From Firmicutes bacterium UBA994 (lineage in GTDB: Bacteria; Bacillota; UBA994), in NCBI GenBank assembly GCA_002292025.1, contig DBBC01000058.1:1-13151 (forward strand): a stretch of 13,151 nt of DNA. The letters run 5' to 3'. Both the position numbers and the translations under genes were made by a program. The notes under the pieces are model-generated. The model saw only the letters and a list, made by a program, of their open reading frames with translations, was not told the origin of the DNA and searched no databases. This document shows positions 1 to 7,384 of the stretch, in pieces. How positions within the stretch are numbered: the stretch's first letter is position 1; each line of letters starts with the position of its first letter.

Positions 1-347
1 ATGACCCTGCCTACGGTGGACACGCCAATGGGGAAGTTGTAGTGCATGGTAACTGCCGCGGCAAGATCCCCTGAGAGCAGCATCTGCTCCATGAGTGTAT
101 GCTGTTCCTTTTCTGTCTGGGCTGTCAGTTGCGTGAGCTTGCTGTCAACGGCAGGTCCGATGAGCACTACCTCAAGTTCTGGGTTAGCCTGCGCCGCCAG
201 TTCGGCTCCACGCACTACTTCCGCTACACCGTGCTCGCTGCCGAGCAGGGTGACGCCAATCCGCACGCGTGTGCCAAAAACGCCTGTCTCCAGCGCGTCT
301 GCAATCTCGTTAAAGACTTTAGCCACCAGTTCTTTTGTTTCTTTCAT
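1..347 (-). CDS. grdD: Glycine reductase protein C, alpha subunit GrdD (partial, 3' end outside window)
   Basis: GrdD and GrdC form protein C, the cytoplasmic component that turns the acetyl group carried from selenoprotein A into acetyl phosphate. Only the first 115 codons are present; the frame is open to the window edge. The translation begins MKETKELVAKVFNEIADAL, and then shows a PlsX-like alternating pattern with GVTLLGSEHG near residue 35, VVLIGPAVDS near 65 and the family-typical GVSTVGRV at the edge. The start is the ATG at 347-345, 6 nt after the grdC stop, with a GGAG ribosome binding site inside the grdC end, so translation is probably coupled. In Eubacterium acidaminophilum Cys359 of GrdD is the reported active-site thiol; that region lies outside this window and cannot be checked. 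Confidence 0.93.
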   Translation of the reverse strand, partial: MKETKELVAKVFNEIADALETGVFGTRVRIGVTLLGSEHGVAEVVRGAELAAQANPELEVVLIGPAVDSKLTQLTAQTEKEQHTLMEQMLLSGDLAAAVTMHYNFPIGVSTVGRV

Positions 348-353
348 GGCGTA

Positions 354-1895
354 CTACTCCTGCTCTGCCAGAGACGTCGCCATAGCGCGCATCGCCTGGG
401 CGATTAGCTTACGGACTTCTGCCTCGTCTATGCCTGTCGGCTTAGCGACCTCAAAGCCGGGGTTCGTCTCCATGACGAAGGACACGCCGTCAAAAAGGTT
501 TGTCATCCGCGCCAGAAATAGGCTGCCCTTGCCAATAATCATGGCCCGCTTAATCTTCCCTGCCAAAATGGCATCGCGTGCCGGGCCAATTACGGGCACG
601 CCTGAGGGCACATGTCCCTGTGTCGGGGCAAACCCGGGCATGCCGTGTTTGGCGACAAAGTCCATGATACCCGCGCGCTCCAGTTCACCGCGTTTAACGC
701 CTAGTGCGGCAATCATTTTGTAGTTAGCCTCGGGGACGTTACCTGCACCTGCCGGCACGGTGACTTCGGGGTTGTGCATTTCTACGCCGTATTGATCAAC
801 GTCGGTAATCTTAAGCCCCTTACGATCCAGCGGATCGGTCACAATGGCCTGCATTACGGATTGCGGACTTGAGCCCGAGCCGATAGTGTGGCGTCCCACG
901 ATATCTGTGCGCACAATGGGGTTGATGCCGTCGTTTTCCGCCACCCACACCGCAAATCCACCTAGGACATCTTCGAGTACCGGCAAGTTTTTGTTGACAT
1001 GGTCCCTACCGTTCATGCCCAGCTTAGCCACCGCGCCACCGGCTACCACAACTACGTTCTTAAACACGCCGGACTGCACCAGTGACGAGGCGACGACCAT
1101 GGCGTGCGCAGGCGCAGCACAGAAGCCGCGCGTGTCGCTGCCCGTGGCGTTACTGCAACCCACGACTTCGCCGATGGCTTTGGCAAAGTTACCGCCGCCG
1201 CGTTGATTCATGTCGCCGCACGCTTCCTCGCTGCACTCCACGATATAGTCTACCTGCTTGGGGTCTAGGCCGCTCTGCAGGAACAGTTGACGCATGGAAA
1301 CGACCGCCGATGCCATCGCTGCCAGGTTTTCAAAGATAATGTGGGCTGTAAGCGCTTTGTCGGTTTCGTGTGCTTGGCGCACGCAGCCGACGAGTTGGTC
1401 GCCTAAGCGCAAGGGCTCGGCTATATGTGCGTCAACAAGCTCCTTTATCGCTGCTCGGTCGGATGTCTTTTGCAGTTTGCTGAGGTCGGTTCCTTGAAAG
1501 GCGGGATGTTGTTCAAGTTTTTTACGGACCTCAGACGCAAATTCTGCTTCTAGCAGCACTAGGTCGAAGGAGTCTACAAGTTTCATTACGCCGTAGAACT
1601 CGTCTTCTGGCATAACCTCGCCGTATTGCGCGAAGCGCGAAGCACCTTGGCTGCCGTTCTGATACCAAGGCTTGGGAATGGCGTCGAGCTCTTTCGCTGC
1701 TAACGCCCCGATATATGTTTGGTTCGGTGGATAGGCGACACAGTCCGCGAAACTCCTAAGATGCGCAGGGAGCTTCTTTAGGTACTCACTGGCAGGATTT
1801 TTGTCTCGCTCCACAGTTTGCGTCGTGCCGTGGTCTATAAGTACGTTGGGGCAATGAAAAAGTGTATACGCAGCGCCTTTAATTACCGGAAACAA
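354..1895 (-). CDS. grdC: Glycine reductase protein C, beta subunit GrdC
   Basis: Partner of GrdD in protein C, with a beta-ketoacyl-ACP synthase III (FabH)-like fold by family. The body is colinear with the family: a GTTQTVER segment near the N-terminus, then CSEEACGDMNQRGGG, then GSDTRGFCAAPAHAM, which holds the candidate nucleophile Cys, and an HNPEVTVPAGAGNVPE stretch. I chose the TTG at 1895-1893, giving 513 residues starting (M)FPVIKGAAYTLFH, because AGAGGTGA sits 4 nt upstream and because known GrdC proteins begin close to PVIKG. The in-frame ATG at 1940 would add 15 unconserved residues, and its first two bases fall inside a 13-bp hairpin. The gene is fourth from last in the visible operon order E-A-B-C-D and ends in TAG. 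Confidence 0.93.
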   Translation of the reverse strand: MFPVIKGAAYTLFHCPNVLIDHGTTQTVERDKNPASEYLKKLPAHLRSFADCVAYPPNQTYIGALAAKELDAIPKPWYQNGSQGASRFAQYGEVMPEDEFYGVMKLVDSFDLVLLEAEFASEVRKKLEQHPAFQGTDLSKLQKTSDRAAIKELVDAHIAEPLRLGDQLVGCVRQAHETDKALTAHIIFENLAAMASAVVSMRQLFLQSGLDPKQVDYIVECSEEACGDMNQRGGGNFAKAIGEVVGCSNATGSDTRGFCAAPAHAMVVASSLVQSGVFKNVVVVAGGAVAKLGMNGRDHVNKNLPVLEDVLGGFAVWVAENDGINPIVRTDIVGRHTIGSGSSPQSVMQAIVTDPLDRKGLKITDVDQYGVEMHNPEVTVPAGAGNVPEANYKMIAALGVKRGELERAGIMDFVAKHGMPGFAPTQGHVPSGVPVIGPARDAILAGKIKRAMIIGKGSLFLARMTNLFDGVSFVMETNPGFEVAKPTGIDEAEVRKLIAQAMRAMATSLAEQE

Positions 1896-1938
1896 ATGGT
1901 CACCTCTTTTCGGATCTATAACCGGACTGCGAACTGAC

Positions 1939-1968
1939 ATGTGCGGGCGGGGTTGCCCGCCCGCACAT
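1939..1968 (-). promoter_or_regulatory. Perfect 13-bp hairpin between grdB and grdC
   Basis: The sequence ATGTGCGGGCGGG pairs exactly with CCCGCCCGCACAT around a 4-nt loop. It begins 8 nt after the grdB stop and ends 43 nt before the preferred grdC start. No U-run follows on the minus strand, so it is not a standard intrinsic terminator. An mRNA-stabilising or processing stem that sets the ratio of the A/B subunits to protein C, or partial attenuation, would fit; that role is inference. It also occludes the upstream ATG at 1940. Confidence 0.7.
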
Positions 1969-1976
1969 GGCTGCGA

Positions 1977-3290
1977 TTACTTGTCGAAAACTACTTGGCC
2001 GTGAATCTCAGTCTCTAGTGCTCGCAATGCCTTGCGCACCAAGCGGCGGCGCAGCTCCTTCTCATCGGCGGCAGTCAGCTGAGGGTTGCCGAGTGGATGC
2101 GGGATAGATACGGTGGGCACAATCCGGTTGGCCCCAACAGTTAGCGAAATGGGCACTACTGTACACATGTGTACTACCGGCAGACCTGCGCGCTCAATTT
2201 CCTTTACCATCGTTGCACCGCAACGCGTGCAGGTGCCTCAGGTACTGGTCAGAATGACCGCGTGGACGCCGTCGTTAACCAACTCTTGGGCAATCTTTTT
2301 GGCGAAAGCCGCACAATTGGCGACAGCCGTGCCATTGCCCACGGTGGTATAGAAGTAGCGGTGCAGAGACCCGATTTCACCGGCTTTCTCCATTTCGCGC
2401 AGTACGTCTAGCGGCAACACCCTGTCTGCGTCGAGGTTAGCGTAAACCGGGTCGTAGCCACCGTGGGCGGTGGCAAAACTCTCCGGTGTGAGGTCGGTTA
2501 CTCCTTGTAGGTCATATTTGCCGTAGCGGCTGGCGCTAGATGATTCAATGTGATCGGGGTTACCCTTAGGGACTATGCCGCCGGAGGTAACCAAGGCAAT
2601 TTTGACTTTGCGTGCGTCCGCGATGGGCATGTTCGGTGCCACGCGATCAAAATGCGGCATTGGGTACTCCGTGACAAACGGCTGTGCGTTGATCTTTGCC
2701 ACCAACATATCTACGGCACGTTTAGCGCCACGCTCAGTGTGGAAGTAATTTTTGCGCAGGCCCTGCGGAATATAAGCATGCGTCTCCGGCGCGACCTCTT
2801 CCTTTTTGCCGAGGGCTTTGACTAAGTTGGCGATAGCCGGTATGGCCTTGCGCATATCGGCGGCGCTGTTCCCAGTTCTTACTATGTAGGCGTAGCGGCA
2901 GTACATCTCCACGCCCGGGTTCTCAGGGTACATGCCGCTGACGACCGGAACGCGCAGCTCCTCGAACACAGCCTTAGCCACAGCACCGCAAGCTACACCG
3001 TATCGCCCGGCATTGAACGCGGGACCCGTTACGACAATGTCCGGAGCGTGAGCTTTGATCATGGTGATAACGGTATGCAGGGCACTTTCGATATTCTCGG
3101 CAAAGTAGCTATCGCCGCATATTACTGTGGCTACGACTTCAGCATCAGCACCCAAAGCTGCCTGCAGCGCCATCCCCGGGCCTAGTACCCCTGCACGCTC
3201 TTCCGGATGATGGTCGGCCTTATCCTCACCGCCGATACCACCGTAAAATTGATTTAGGTAGTGAACTACCTTAAGTTTCTGGTTGCTCAT
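1977..3290 (-). CDS. grdB: Glycine reductase selenoprotein B, GrdB (Sec351, UGA read through)
   Basis: GrdB is the selenoprotein subunit of the substrate-specific protein B, which binds glycine with GrdE and passes a carboxymethyl group to GrdA. The reading frame is interrupted by TGA at 2240-2238. Both halves are in the same frame and match the family: upstream ends HAVILTST, then U, then GTCTRCGATMVKEIERAG, giving the typical UxxCxxC motif. The N-terminal VVHYLNQFYGGIGGE and the PEERAGVLGPG segment are also family signatures. The total is 437 residues with Sec at 351, close to the known position near 350. The start is the ATG at 3290 after an AGGGGGG ribosome binding site; an in-frame upstream start at 3317 lacks such a site. 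The stop is TAA. The gene lies 30 nt after grdA. Glycine rather than sarcosine or betaine is inferred from the operon and the riboswitch. Confidence 0.96.
2211..2225 (-). promoter_or_regulatory. Candidate bacterial SECIS hairpin of grdB
   Basis: CGUUGC pairs perfectly with GCAACG around a GGU loop. Counting the U of the Sec UGA as 1, the loop occupies positions 22-24, so G23 and U24 are at the tip, the register known for the E. coli fdhF SECIS that SelB reads. The element lies inside the coding sequence. A competing GCACC/GGUGC stem at 2215-2236 is possible; the perfect 6-bp version is preferred because of the loop register. Confidence 0.65.
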
Positions 3291-3320
3291 GTTTTTCCCC
3301 CCTTCTGTTAGGAGCAACGG

Positions 3321-3785
3321 TTACTGCCCGTACTTGCTGTGCGCCTTACGCATAGCGCTGACTTCGGCAATGATGGCCTCGGGGTCGAGCACCATCTCCA
3401 TCATACTGATCTGCTCATCATAGACACCGGCATCAACTTGGTCTTTGAGTTCAAAGATATGATAAACTGCGAGTCCTAACTGGACTCCGGCCAATGGACC
3501 TGCGTAGGTAGGGTCGCCCGCGGTAACGGTTTCGGCAGCTAAGCCTGCGGCTTCTGCTTCCGCGCCGCCGAGAACGACGATAATGTTCTCAGCGCCGTTT
3601 TTCTCGGCAATCTCTTTTACCCTACGTTGATTCTCTAGGTCCATGGCACCTGCGGCCGTTCAGACAAAGCATTCCGTGACAGAAAACACCACTTCGCCGC
3701 CGGCGGACTTTATGCACTCTTCTATGGCGGGCCCGGGTACTCCGTCGCGGTCACCGAGGATGATTACTTTTTTGCCTTTAAGCAT
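3321..3785 (-). CDS. grdA: Glycine reductase selenoprotein A, GrdA (Sec42, UGA read through)
   Basis: GrdA is the small acidic carrier shared by all protein B variants. Its selenol takes the carboxymethyl group from protein B and delivers an acetyl group to protein C, leaving a mixed selenide-sulfide that thioredoxin reduces. The frame runs from ATG at 3785 (MLKGKKVIILGDRDGVPGP) to a TAA-type end after SKYGQ, 154 residues in total, with TGA at 3662-3660 inside the family motif VTECFV-U-TAAGAMDLENQ. Cys39 sits three residues before Sec42 and gives the CxxU redox pair. A conventional caller would start at Met48 and lose the active site. The purine-rich AGGGGAGGGGG ribosome binding site overlaps the grdE stop, so the two genes are tightly coupled. 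Confidence 0.97.
3635..3652 (-). promoter_or_regulatory. Weak candidate SECIS hairpin of grdA
   Basis: After the Sec UGA, CAGGU can pair with ACCU(A)G, with one bulged A and a 7-nt loop, spanning positions 11-28 from the U of UGA. The stem is short and the loop lacks the GU register seen for grdB and selD. An alternative GGC/GCC stem with a CGCAGGU loop overlaps it. I list it as the best available structure only. Confidence 0.3.
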
Positions 3786-3804
3786 GGTGGTTTGACCCCC
3801 TCCC

Positions 3805-5088
3805 CTATACTCCCTTAGCAGTTAGCCTGCTGAAACCTAATTCGTTGGTGGAGCCGGTAATGACTTGGATCTCAGCGGTTATGGAGCCATCCGCTGCCAA
3901 AGAACCGTGCCACCCTCCGGCAATGACATCCGCCGTTTCCTTGTGCCCAATTACTTTCTGCATCTTGGGCAGAACAATGACTTGGTTGGCGTTACCGGCG
4001 GTTACTACCGCGTCAGCCAAGGGATCGGCATCTGCTAAAGACTGCGAAGCCCCATCTTGCCCGGCATACTCGTCCGTCACCAACACGGTTTTGATGCCCT
4101 TCTTCTCTAGCTTAACGCAGTTCATCATGAGATCGGCGTCAGGGTTGCCAAAGCCTTCCTCGGAGATAATGGCGGCGTCAACCCCCAGCCACTCGATAAG
4201 TTTGGCCGTGAAATTAGAGGAGCGCTCCTTATCCGACAGCGTCACGTTCTCATTAGTGACGACTACGCCGATAAAGTTGTAGTCCCTCCCATGCCGTGCG
4301 AAAAGCTCATGGATGATCGGGCTGTTCTGATGGTGAAAGGTCGTATTTTTGTCGCAGGCCGACACGCAATTGCCTGAGACAATCGCGCCATCCATGACTT
4401 CTGTGGGATAGATAAAAGTGGGCAAGGTGCGCTTGGCGTCAATGCCATAGACATACGTGTCATGCAGCAGTCCCTGGCTTTGCAGCATGTAAACATAGGC
4501 CACTTTTGGGAGCCCCGGAAACTGCTTAAGCGCCTGCGGCAAGGGCGGGCAATCGAAAACTTCTGTACTTGAAGGCTTCGCGTGCCGCCCGGCTTCTCCT
4601 AAGTAAGCCGCCGCCTTAAGCCCCATGGTGCGCAGAGCAGCCTCGTGGTCATGTTGCAAGAGCCCAGCTTGTGGCTCCGCCACTACGACGACGTTAAGCG
4701 TTTCGGAGAAAGGTGTGTACTGTGCCCCCGGCCCGCTCATGTCGATAATCCCCTCTTGGAATCCGACAATCTTACCGGTTGTGACCACTGCGACACCTTT
4801 AAGTACGTGGGTGATGCCGCTGCCGACCATGTCCACTTTGCTGACGAACCCTGGGAACATCCCCCCGCCGCCTTCGACTTTTACACGCGGTTCAATGACG
4901 TCCTTGACCGGCACAATGCGCGTGGCCTCGTTGGGTTTGGCGATTTCGATGTCGATAGAGGCCAGCCGTTCGTCGCGGCAGAAATCGATCATTTCTTGCT
5001 TGTCGACATACAGCACATCGCCCTTGACCTCTGTCTGGGAACTGAAACGCACGTCCCTGATCGTGATGCTGCATAATTCCAAACGCAT
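3805..5088 (-). CDS. grdE: Glycine reductase proprotein GrdE (pyruvoyl-forming protein B subunit)
   Basis: GrdE is made as a proprotein that self-cleaves before a Cys, leaving a pyruvoyl group proposed to bind the amino group of glycine; both fragments stay in protein B with GrdB. The 427-residue translation shows the cleavage context at residues 238-246, SGNCVSACD, with Cys241 as the predicted pyruvoyl precursor (cleavage Asn240-Cys241). The N-terminus RLELCSITIRDV and the segment EGGGGMFPG are family-like, and length is normal. The start is ATG at 5088 after GGGGGTGA, 11 nt past the trxA stop. It belongs with grdB as the substrate-specific pair; sarcosine and betaine homologues (GrdG, GrdI) are similar, so substrate is assigned mainly from context. 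Confidence 0.95.
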   Translation of the reverse strand: MRLELCSITIRDVRFSSQTEVKGDVLYVDKQEMIDFCRDERLASIDIEIAKPNEATRIVPVKDVIEPRVKVEGGGGMFPGFVSKVDMVGSGITHVLKGVAVVTTGKIVGFQEGIIDMSGPGAQYTPFSETLNVVVVAEPQAGLLQHDHEAALRTMGLKAAAYLGEAGRHAKPSSTEVFDCPPLPQALKQFPGLPKVAYVYMLQSQGLLHDTYVYGIDAKRTLPTFIYPTEVMDGAIVSGNCVSACDKNTTFHHQNSPIIHELFARHGRDYNFIGVVVTNENVTLSDKERSSNFTAKLIEWLGVDAAIISEEGFGNPDADLMMNCVKLEKKGIKTVLVTDEYAGQDGASQSLADADPLADAVVTAGNANQVIVLPKMQKVIGHKETADVIAGGWHGSLAADGSITAEIQVITGSTNELGFSRLTAKGV

Positions 5089-5099
5089 ATCGTCACCCC

Positions 5100-5417
5100 C
5101 TAAATTAGTTCTTTGACTTTAGCCTCGATGCTTTCTGCGCTGCATTCGCTCGGCCCTAACTCGGCAATCTTCTCGCCGCCGCGATAGAAGGCGATCACGG
5201 GCAGGCCCAAAACCTTCTGCGCGATGGCTAAGCGACGGTTGCCGGAAGTGTCGAGCTTAGCGAACTTCGCTTTGTCTGCGTACAGACCAGCGATACGTTG
5301 AAAGTCTGGCATGAGCGCTAAACAATTTTCGCACTTAGGCCCCCAGAAATCAACTACGACAAGACCATCCGCTTGCAGCACTTCTTGGTCAAAATTGTCT
5401 TTGTGGACTTCAATCAT
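5100..5417 (-). CDS. trxA: Thioredoxin of the glycine reductase operon
   Basis: A 105-residue cytoplasmic thioredoxin, normal in length, expected to reduce the selenide-sulfide of GrdA after each turnover using electrons from TrxB. The active site reads FWGPKCENC (Cys29, Cys32). The redox pair is therefore CENC and the segment is shifted from the textbook WCGPC, with Trp25 four residues before the first Cys. The cis-Pro lies at GLPVIAF (Pro73). I chose the ATG at 5417 because GGGAGGTGAG lies just upstream; the in-frame ATG at 5432 would add five residues that overlap that site. Active sites deviating from CGPC are known in thioredoxins of amino-acid-fermenting clostridia. The gene is 18 nt from trxB and 11 nt from grdE. 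Confidence 0.93.
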   Translation of the reverse strand: MIEVHKDNFDQEVLQADGLVVVDFWGPKCENCLALMPDFQRIAGLYADKAKFAKLDTSGNRRLAIAQKVLGLPVIAFYRGGEKIAELGPSECSAESIEAKVKELI

Positions 5418-5435
5418 TTTCTCACCTCCCATGTG

Positions 5436-6659
5436 TTAATTGAGTAGTGGGGTAAGGGTATCGTCAATAGCTGCGGCCGTTATCTCGGTGACAACCAAGC
5501 GCGCGGCTACCTGACCGCGATGAAAAAACACGATGGTTGGGTTTTGTGTGACACCATAGCGTGCGGCTACACGGCGATTGCGATACGTATCTAGCTTCCA
5601 TGTCTTAATTTTATTGCCAAAACCAGAAAGTGCGGACTCGATGCTCGGCATCATTTCTAAGCATTTGCTATCCATAGGTGTCCAGAACACGACGGCTACC
5701 GGACGCTTTTCGGCAAGGACAGAGTCCTTGAAACCCTCCTCCTCGATAATGTACTTCTCGGCAGCCACTGCCGCGACAGCTCCGTCCGCGGCGGCAGTGA
5801 TCACTTGGCGCAGGTAGGTTACACGTGCGTCGCCTACGCCAAACACGCCGTCAACGTTAGTCTCCATCTGTTCGTTAGTAACTATGTAGCCGCGTTCGTC
5901 TAAGTTCACTTTGCCCTTTAAGAAACCGGTCAGCGGTATTGTTCCCACATAGATGAATACGCCGTTGGTCTCCATCTCGGTAAGCTCGTTAGTCTTGACG
6001 TTGCGCAGTACTACACTCTCCACAATTCCGTCCCCACGAATCTCTTGTAGGGTGGAATTCCAAATGAACTTGATTTTCGGGTTACGGAAGGCGCGCTCCT
6101 GCAACATTGGCGCTGCATCTAAGACCCCTTCATCGTGAATTGCTATAACAGTTACAGAATTTGCAAATTTAGTAAGGTGATTGCCCTCTTCAATGGCGGC
6201 GTCCCCGTTCCCAAGTACAACAATGTCTAGGTCAGTAAAGAAGTCGGCGTCGCACGTCGCACAATAAGATACGCCTTTTCCACGCAGAGCGGCCTCGCCC
6301 GGCACCCCTAAAGTGCGGGGAACCGCGCCAGGGGCGAAGATAAGCGTGCGCCCGTGATACTTGGTGCCGTCTTTGAGGGTGACAGTCTTTTCTTCCGCCG
6401 CTATGTCCACTACTTCGCCGCGTACAATCTCCGCGCCAAAGGAGGTGGCGTGATCGGTAAAGGCCTGCATCAGCCCCGGCCCGGTAGTACCTTTGGCAAA
6501 CCCGGGGTAGTTTTCCATGTCCCATGTGGTCGCAGCTTGGCCGCCGGTCTTGCCCTTCTCGATAAGCAGCGTTTTAAGCTTGGCTCGCGCACCGTAAATA
6601 GCCGCGGCTAAACCCCCAGGGCCTCCGCCCACGATTATGATATCCCATAAGTTTTCCAT
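5436..6659 (-). CDS. trxB: Thioredoxin reductase fused to a degenerate thioredoxin-like domain
   Basis: Flavoprotein expected to reduce TrxA for the glycine reductase cycle. Residues 1-315 are a low-Mr thioredoxin reductase: FAD-binding GGGPGGLAAA at 11-20, redox pair CATC at 133-136, and C-terminal FAD motif GVFGVGDAR at 271-279. Two things are odd. First, the second nucleotide domain has GNGDAAIEEG at 150-159 but then AIHDEGVLDAA where NADPH-dependent enzymes have HRRxxFRA, so the usual 2'-phosphate contacts are missing. Second, residues about 319-407 form an extra thioredoxin-fold domain with FWTPMDSKC at 325-333 and a cis-Pro-like QNPTIVF; the first active-site Cys is Asp330 and only Cys333 remains. 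Total length is 407 against about 310-320 for the family. Start ATG at 6659 follows AAGGGGCGTGA. Confidence 0.92.
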   Translation of the reverse strand: MENLWDIIIVGGGPGGLAAAIYGARAKLKTLLIEKGKTGGQAATTWDMENYPGFAKGTTGPGLMQAFTDHATSFGAEIVRGEVVDIAAEEKTVTLKDGTKYHGRTLIFAPGAVPRTLGVPGEAALRGKGVSYCATCDADFFTDLDIVVLGNGDAAIEEGNHLTKFANSVTVIAIHDEGVLDAAPMLQERAFRNPKIKFIWNSTLQEIRGDGIVESVVLRNVKTNELTEMETNGVFIYVGTIPLTGFLKGKVNLDERGYIVTNEQMETNVDGVFGVGDARVTYLRQVITAAADGAVAAVAAEKYIIEEEGFKDSVLAEKRPVAVVFWTPMDSKCLEMMPSIESALSGFGNKIKTWKLDTYRNRRVAARYGVTQNPTIVFFHRGQVAARLVVTEITAAAIDDTLTPLLN

Positions 6660-6680
6660 AAAATCACGCCCCTTAAATCG

Positions 6681-7064
6681 TTATGCTTTTGCTTTGCCAA
6701 AAGAGTCTAGTGCGCTCGCCAAAAGTGCTTTGTCCACGAGCTGTAGATCCGCGAGCACGGTACCTGACCACGCGCGATACGGTCGCTCCGTTAGCATGCG
6801 GCTCGCAACCGCTATAGCGCCTTCCACCAAGCGTACTGATTGGCAGTCTACGCCCAAGGCTTCTTTAGTGACCACTACCGAGCGATACGGGTTTTCGTTA
6901 GGTTTGAGACTGCCCGCCAAAGGATGCGTAAGCAGGTGGTGCCCGATATGCACCAAGTCACGCACTTGATTAAGCACCGGCAGGATGCTTTCCGCAGGCA
7001 CAAAAATGTCGTCCGCGCTTAAGGCTACCAGCGGGTTATTGCTGATGATGCGGATTCTCGGCAT
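6681..7064 (-). CDS. grdX: GrdX protein, unknown function
   Basis: GrdX is a small protein found at the head of many glycine reductase operons; its biochemical role is not established. The 127-residue translation begins MPRIRIISNNPLVAL and contains VHIGHHLLTHPLAGSLKPNENPYRS at about residues 38-62, the diagnostic conserved block of the family. There is no signal peptide and no membrane segment. The start overlaps the upstream ComFB-like gene by 29 nt and has only a poor ribosome binding site, so it probably depends on translational coupling to that gene. It lies 21 nt before trxB. Confidence 0.9.
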   Translation of the reverse strand: MPRIRIISNNPLVALSADDIFVPAESILPVLNQVRDLVHIGHHLLTHPLAGSLKPNENPYRSVVVTKEALGVDCQSVRLVEGAIAVASRMLTERPYRAWSGTVLADLQLVDKALLASALDSFGKAKA

Positions 7065-7323
7065 GCCTAGGGGAGCGGCTGACTATGGCTATGGCCTTGG
7101 TTAACTCCAGCATGGTATCGACGGAAATCTGTGCGTCGAGGCTGCCGGTACGGGTAATGACCTCGCCGATGGTCGTAACTACGTAGCGTGGCGGCAGGTG
7201 ATTGAGGGCTATAGCCGCGATATCTAGTTGGCATCGGTCACAGGAGCAAATCTCGGGATGACAACGCAGGATTTCGCCTAGTTTTTCGAACACAATGTCT
7301 TGCGTGACATTTTTTAGCAACAT
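7036..7323 (-). CDS. ComFB-family small protein
   Basis: A 95-residue cytoplasmic protein that resembles the late competence protein ComFB family. Visible hallmarks are KNVTQDIVFEKL at 4-15, a Cys cluster CHPEICSCDRC at 21-31 that could bind zinc, and ALNHLPPRYVVT at about 38-49. The start is ATG at 7323 with AAAGGTGG 9 nt upstream; longer in-frame readings run back into the riboswitch. It is the first gene after the glycine riboswitch and overlaps grdX by 29 nt, so it belongs to the operon. No competence genes are visible. Some ComFB-domain proteins have been proposed as cyclic di-nucleotide receptors; a link to glycine fermentation is inference. Family assignment is fairly sure, function is not. 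Confidence 0.8.
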   Translation of the reverse strand: MLLKNVTQDIVFEKLGEILRCHPEICSCDRCQLDIAAIALNHLPPRYVVTTIGEVITRTGSLDAQISVDTMLELTKAIAIVSRSPRHAENPHHQQ

Positions 7324-7351
7324 TAATAACGACCACCTTTCGCCGTTTACA

Positions 7352-7384
7352 ATAAAAAACGAACGGCAAAGCCTGCCGCCCATT
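7352..7384 (-). terminator. Riboswitch-linked intrinsic terminator (expression platform)
   Basis: Directly after aptamer II the RNA reads GGGCGGCA, a short loop, then UGCCGUUC, followed by G and six U. The stem has about 8 bp with two G-U pairs and can extend into flanking A/U bases. It lies immediately 3' of the P1 helix of aptamer II, as expected for a terminator that glycine binding would disfavour. A competing pairing between GCCGUU of the stem and AACGGC at about 7340-7345 could act as an antiterminator. The sign of regulation (on with glycine) is inferred from the catabolic genes it controls. Confidence 0.65.

Noticed and set aside
46..723. Plus-strand open frames of 100-225 codons across the grd genes
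   Set aside because: They are antisense to well-identified grd genes, lack ribosome binding sites and show low-complexity Ser/Thr/Pro composition typical of shadow frames.
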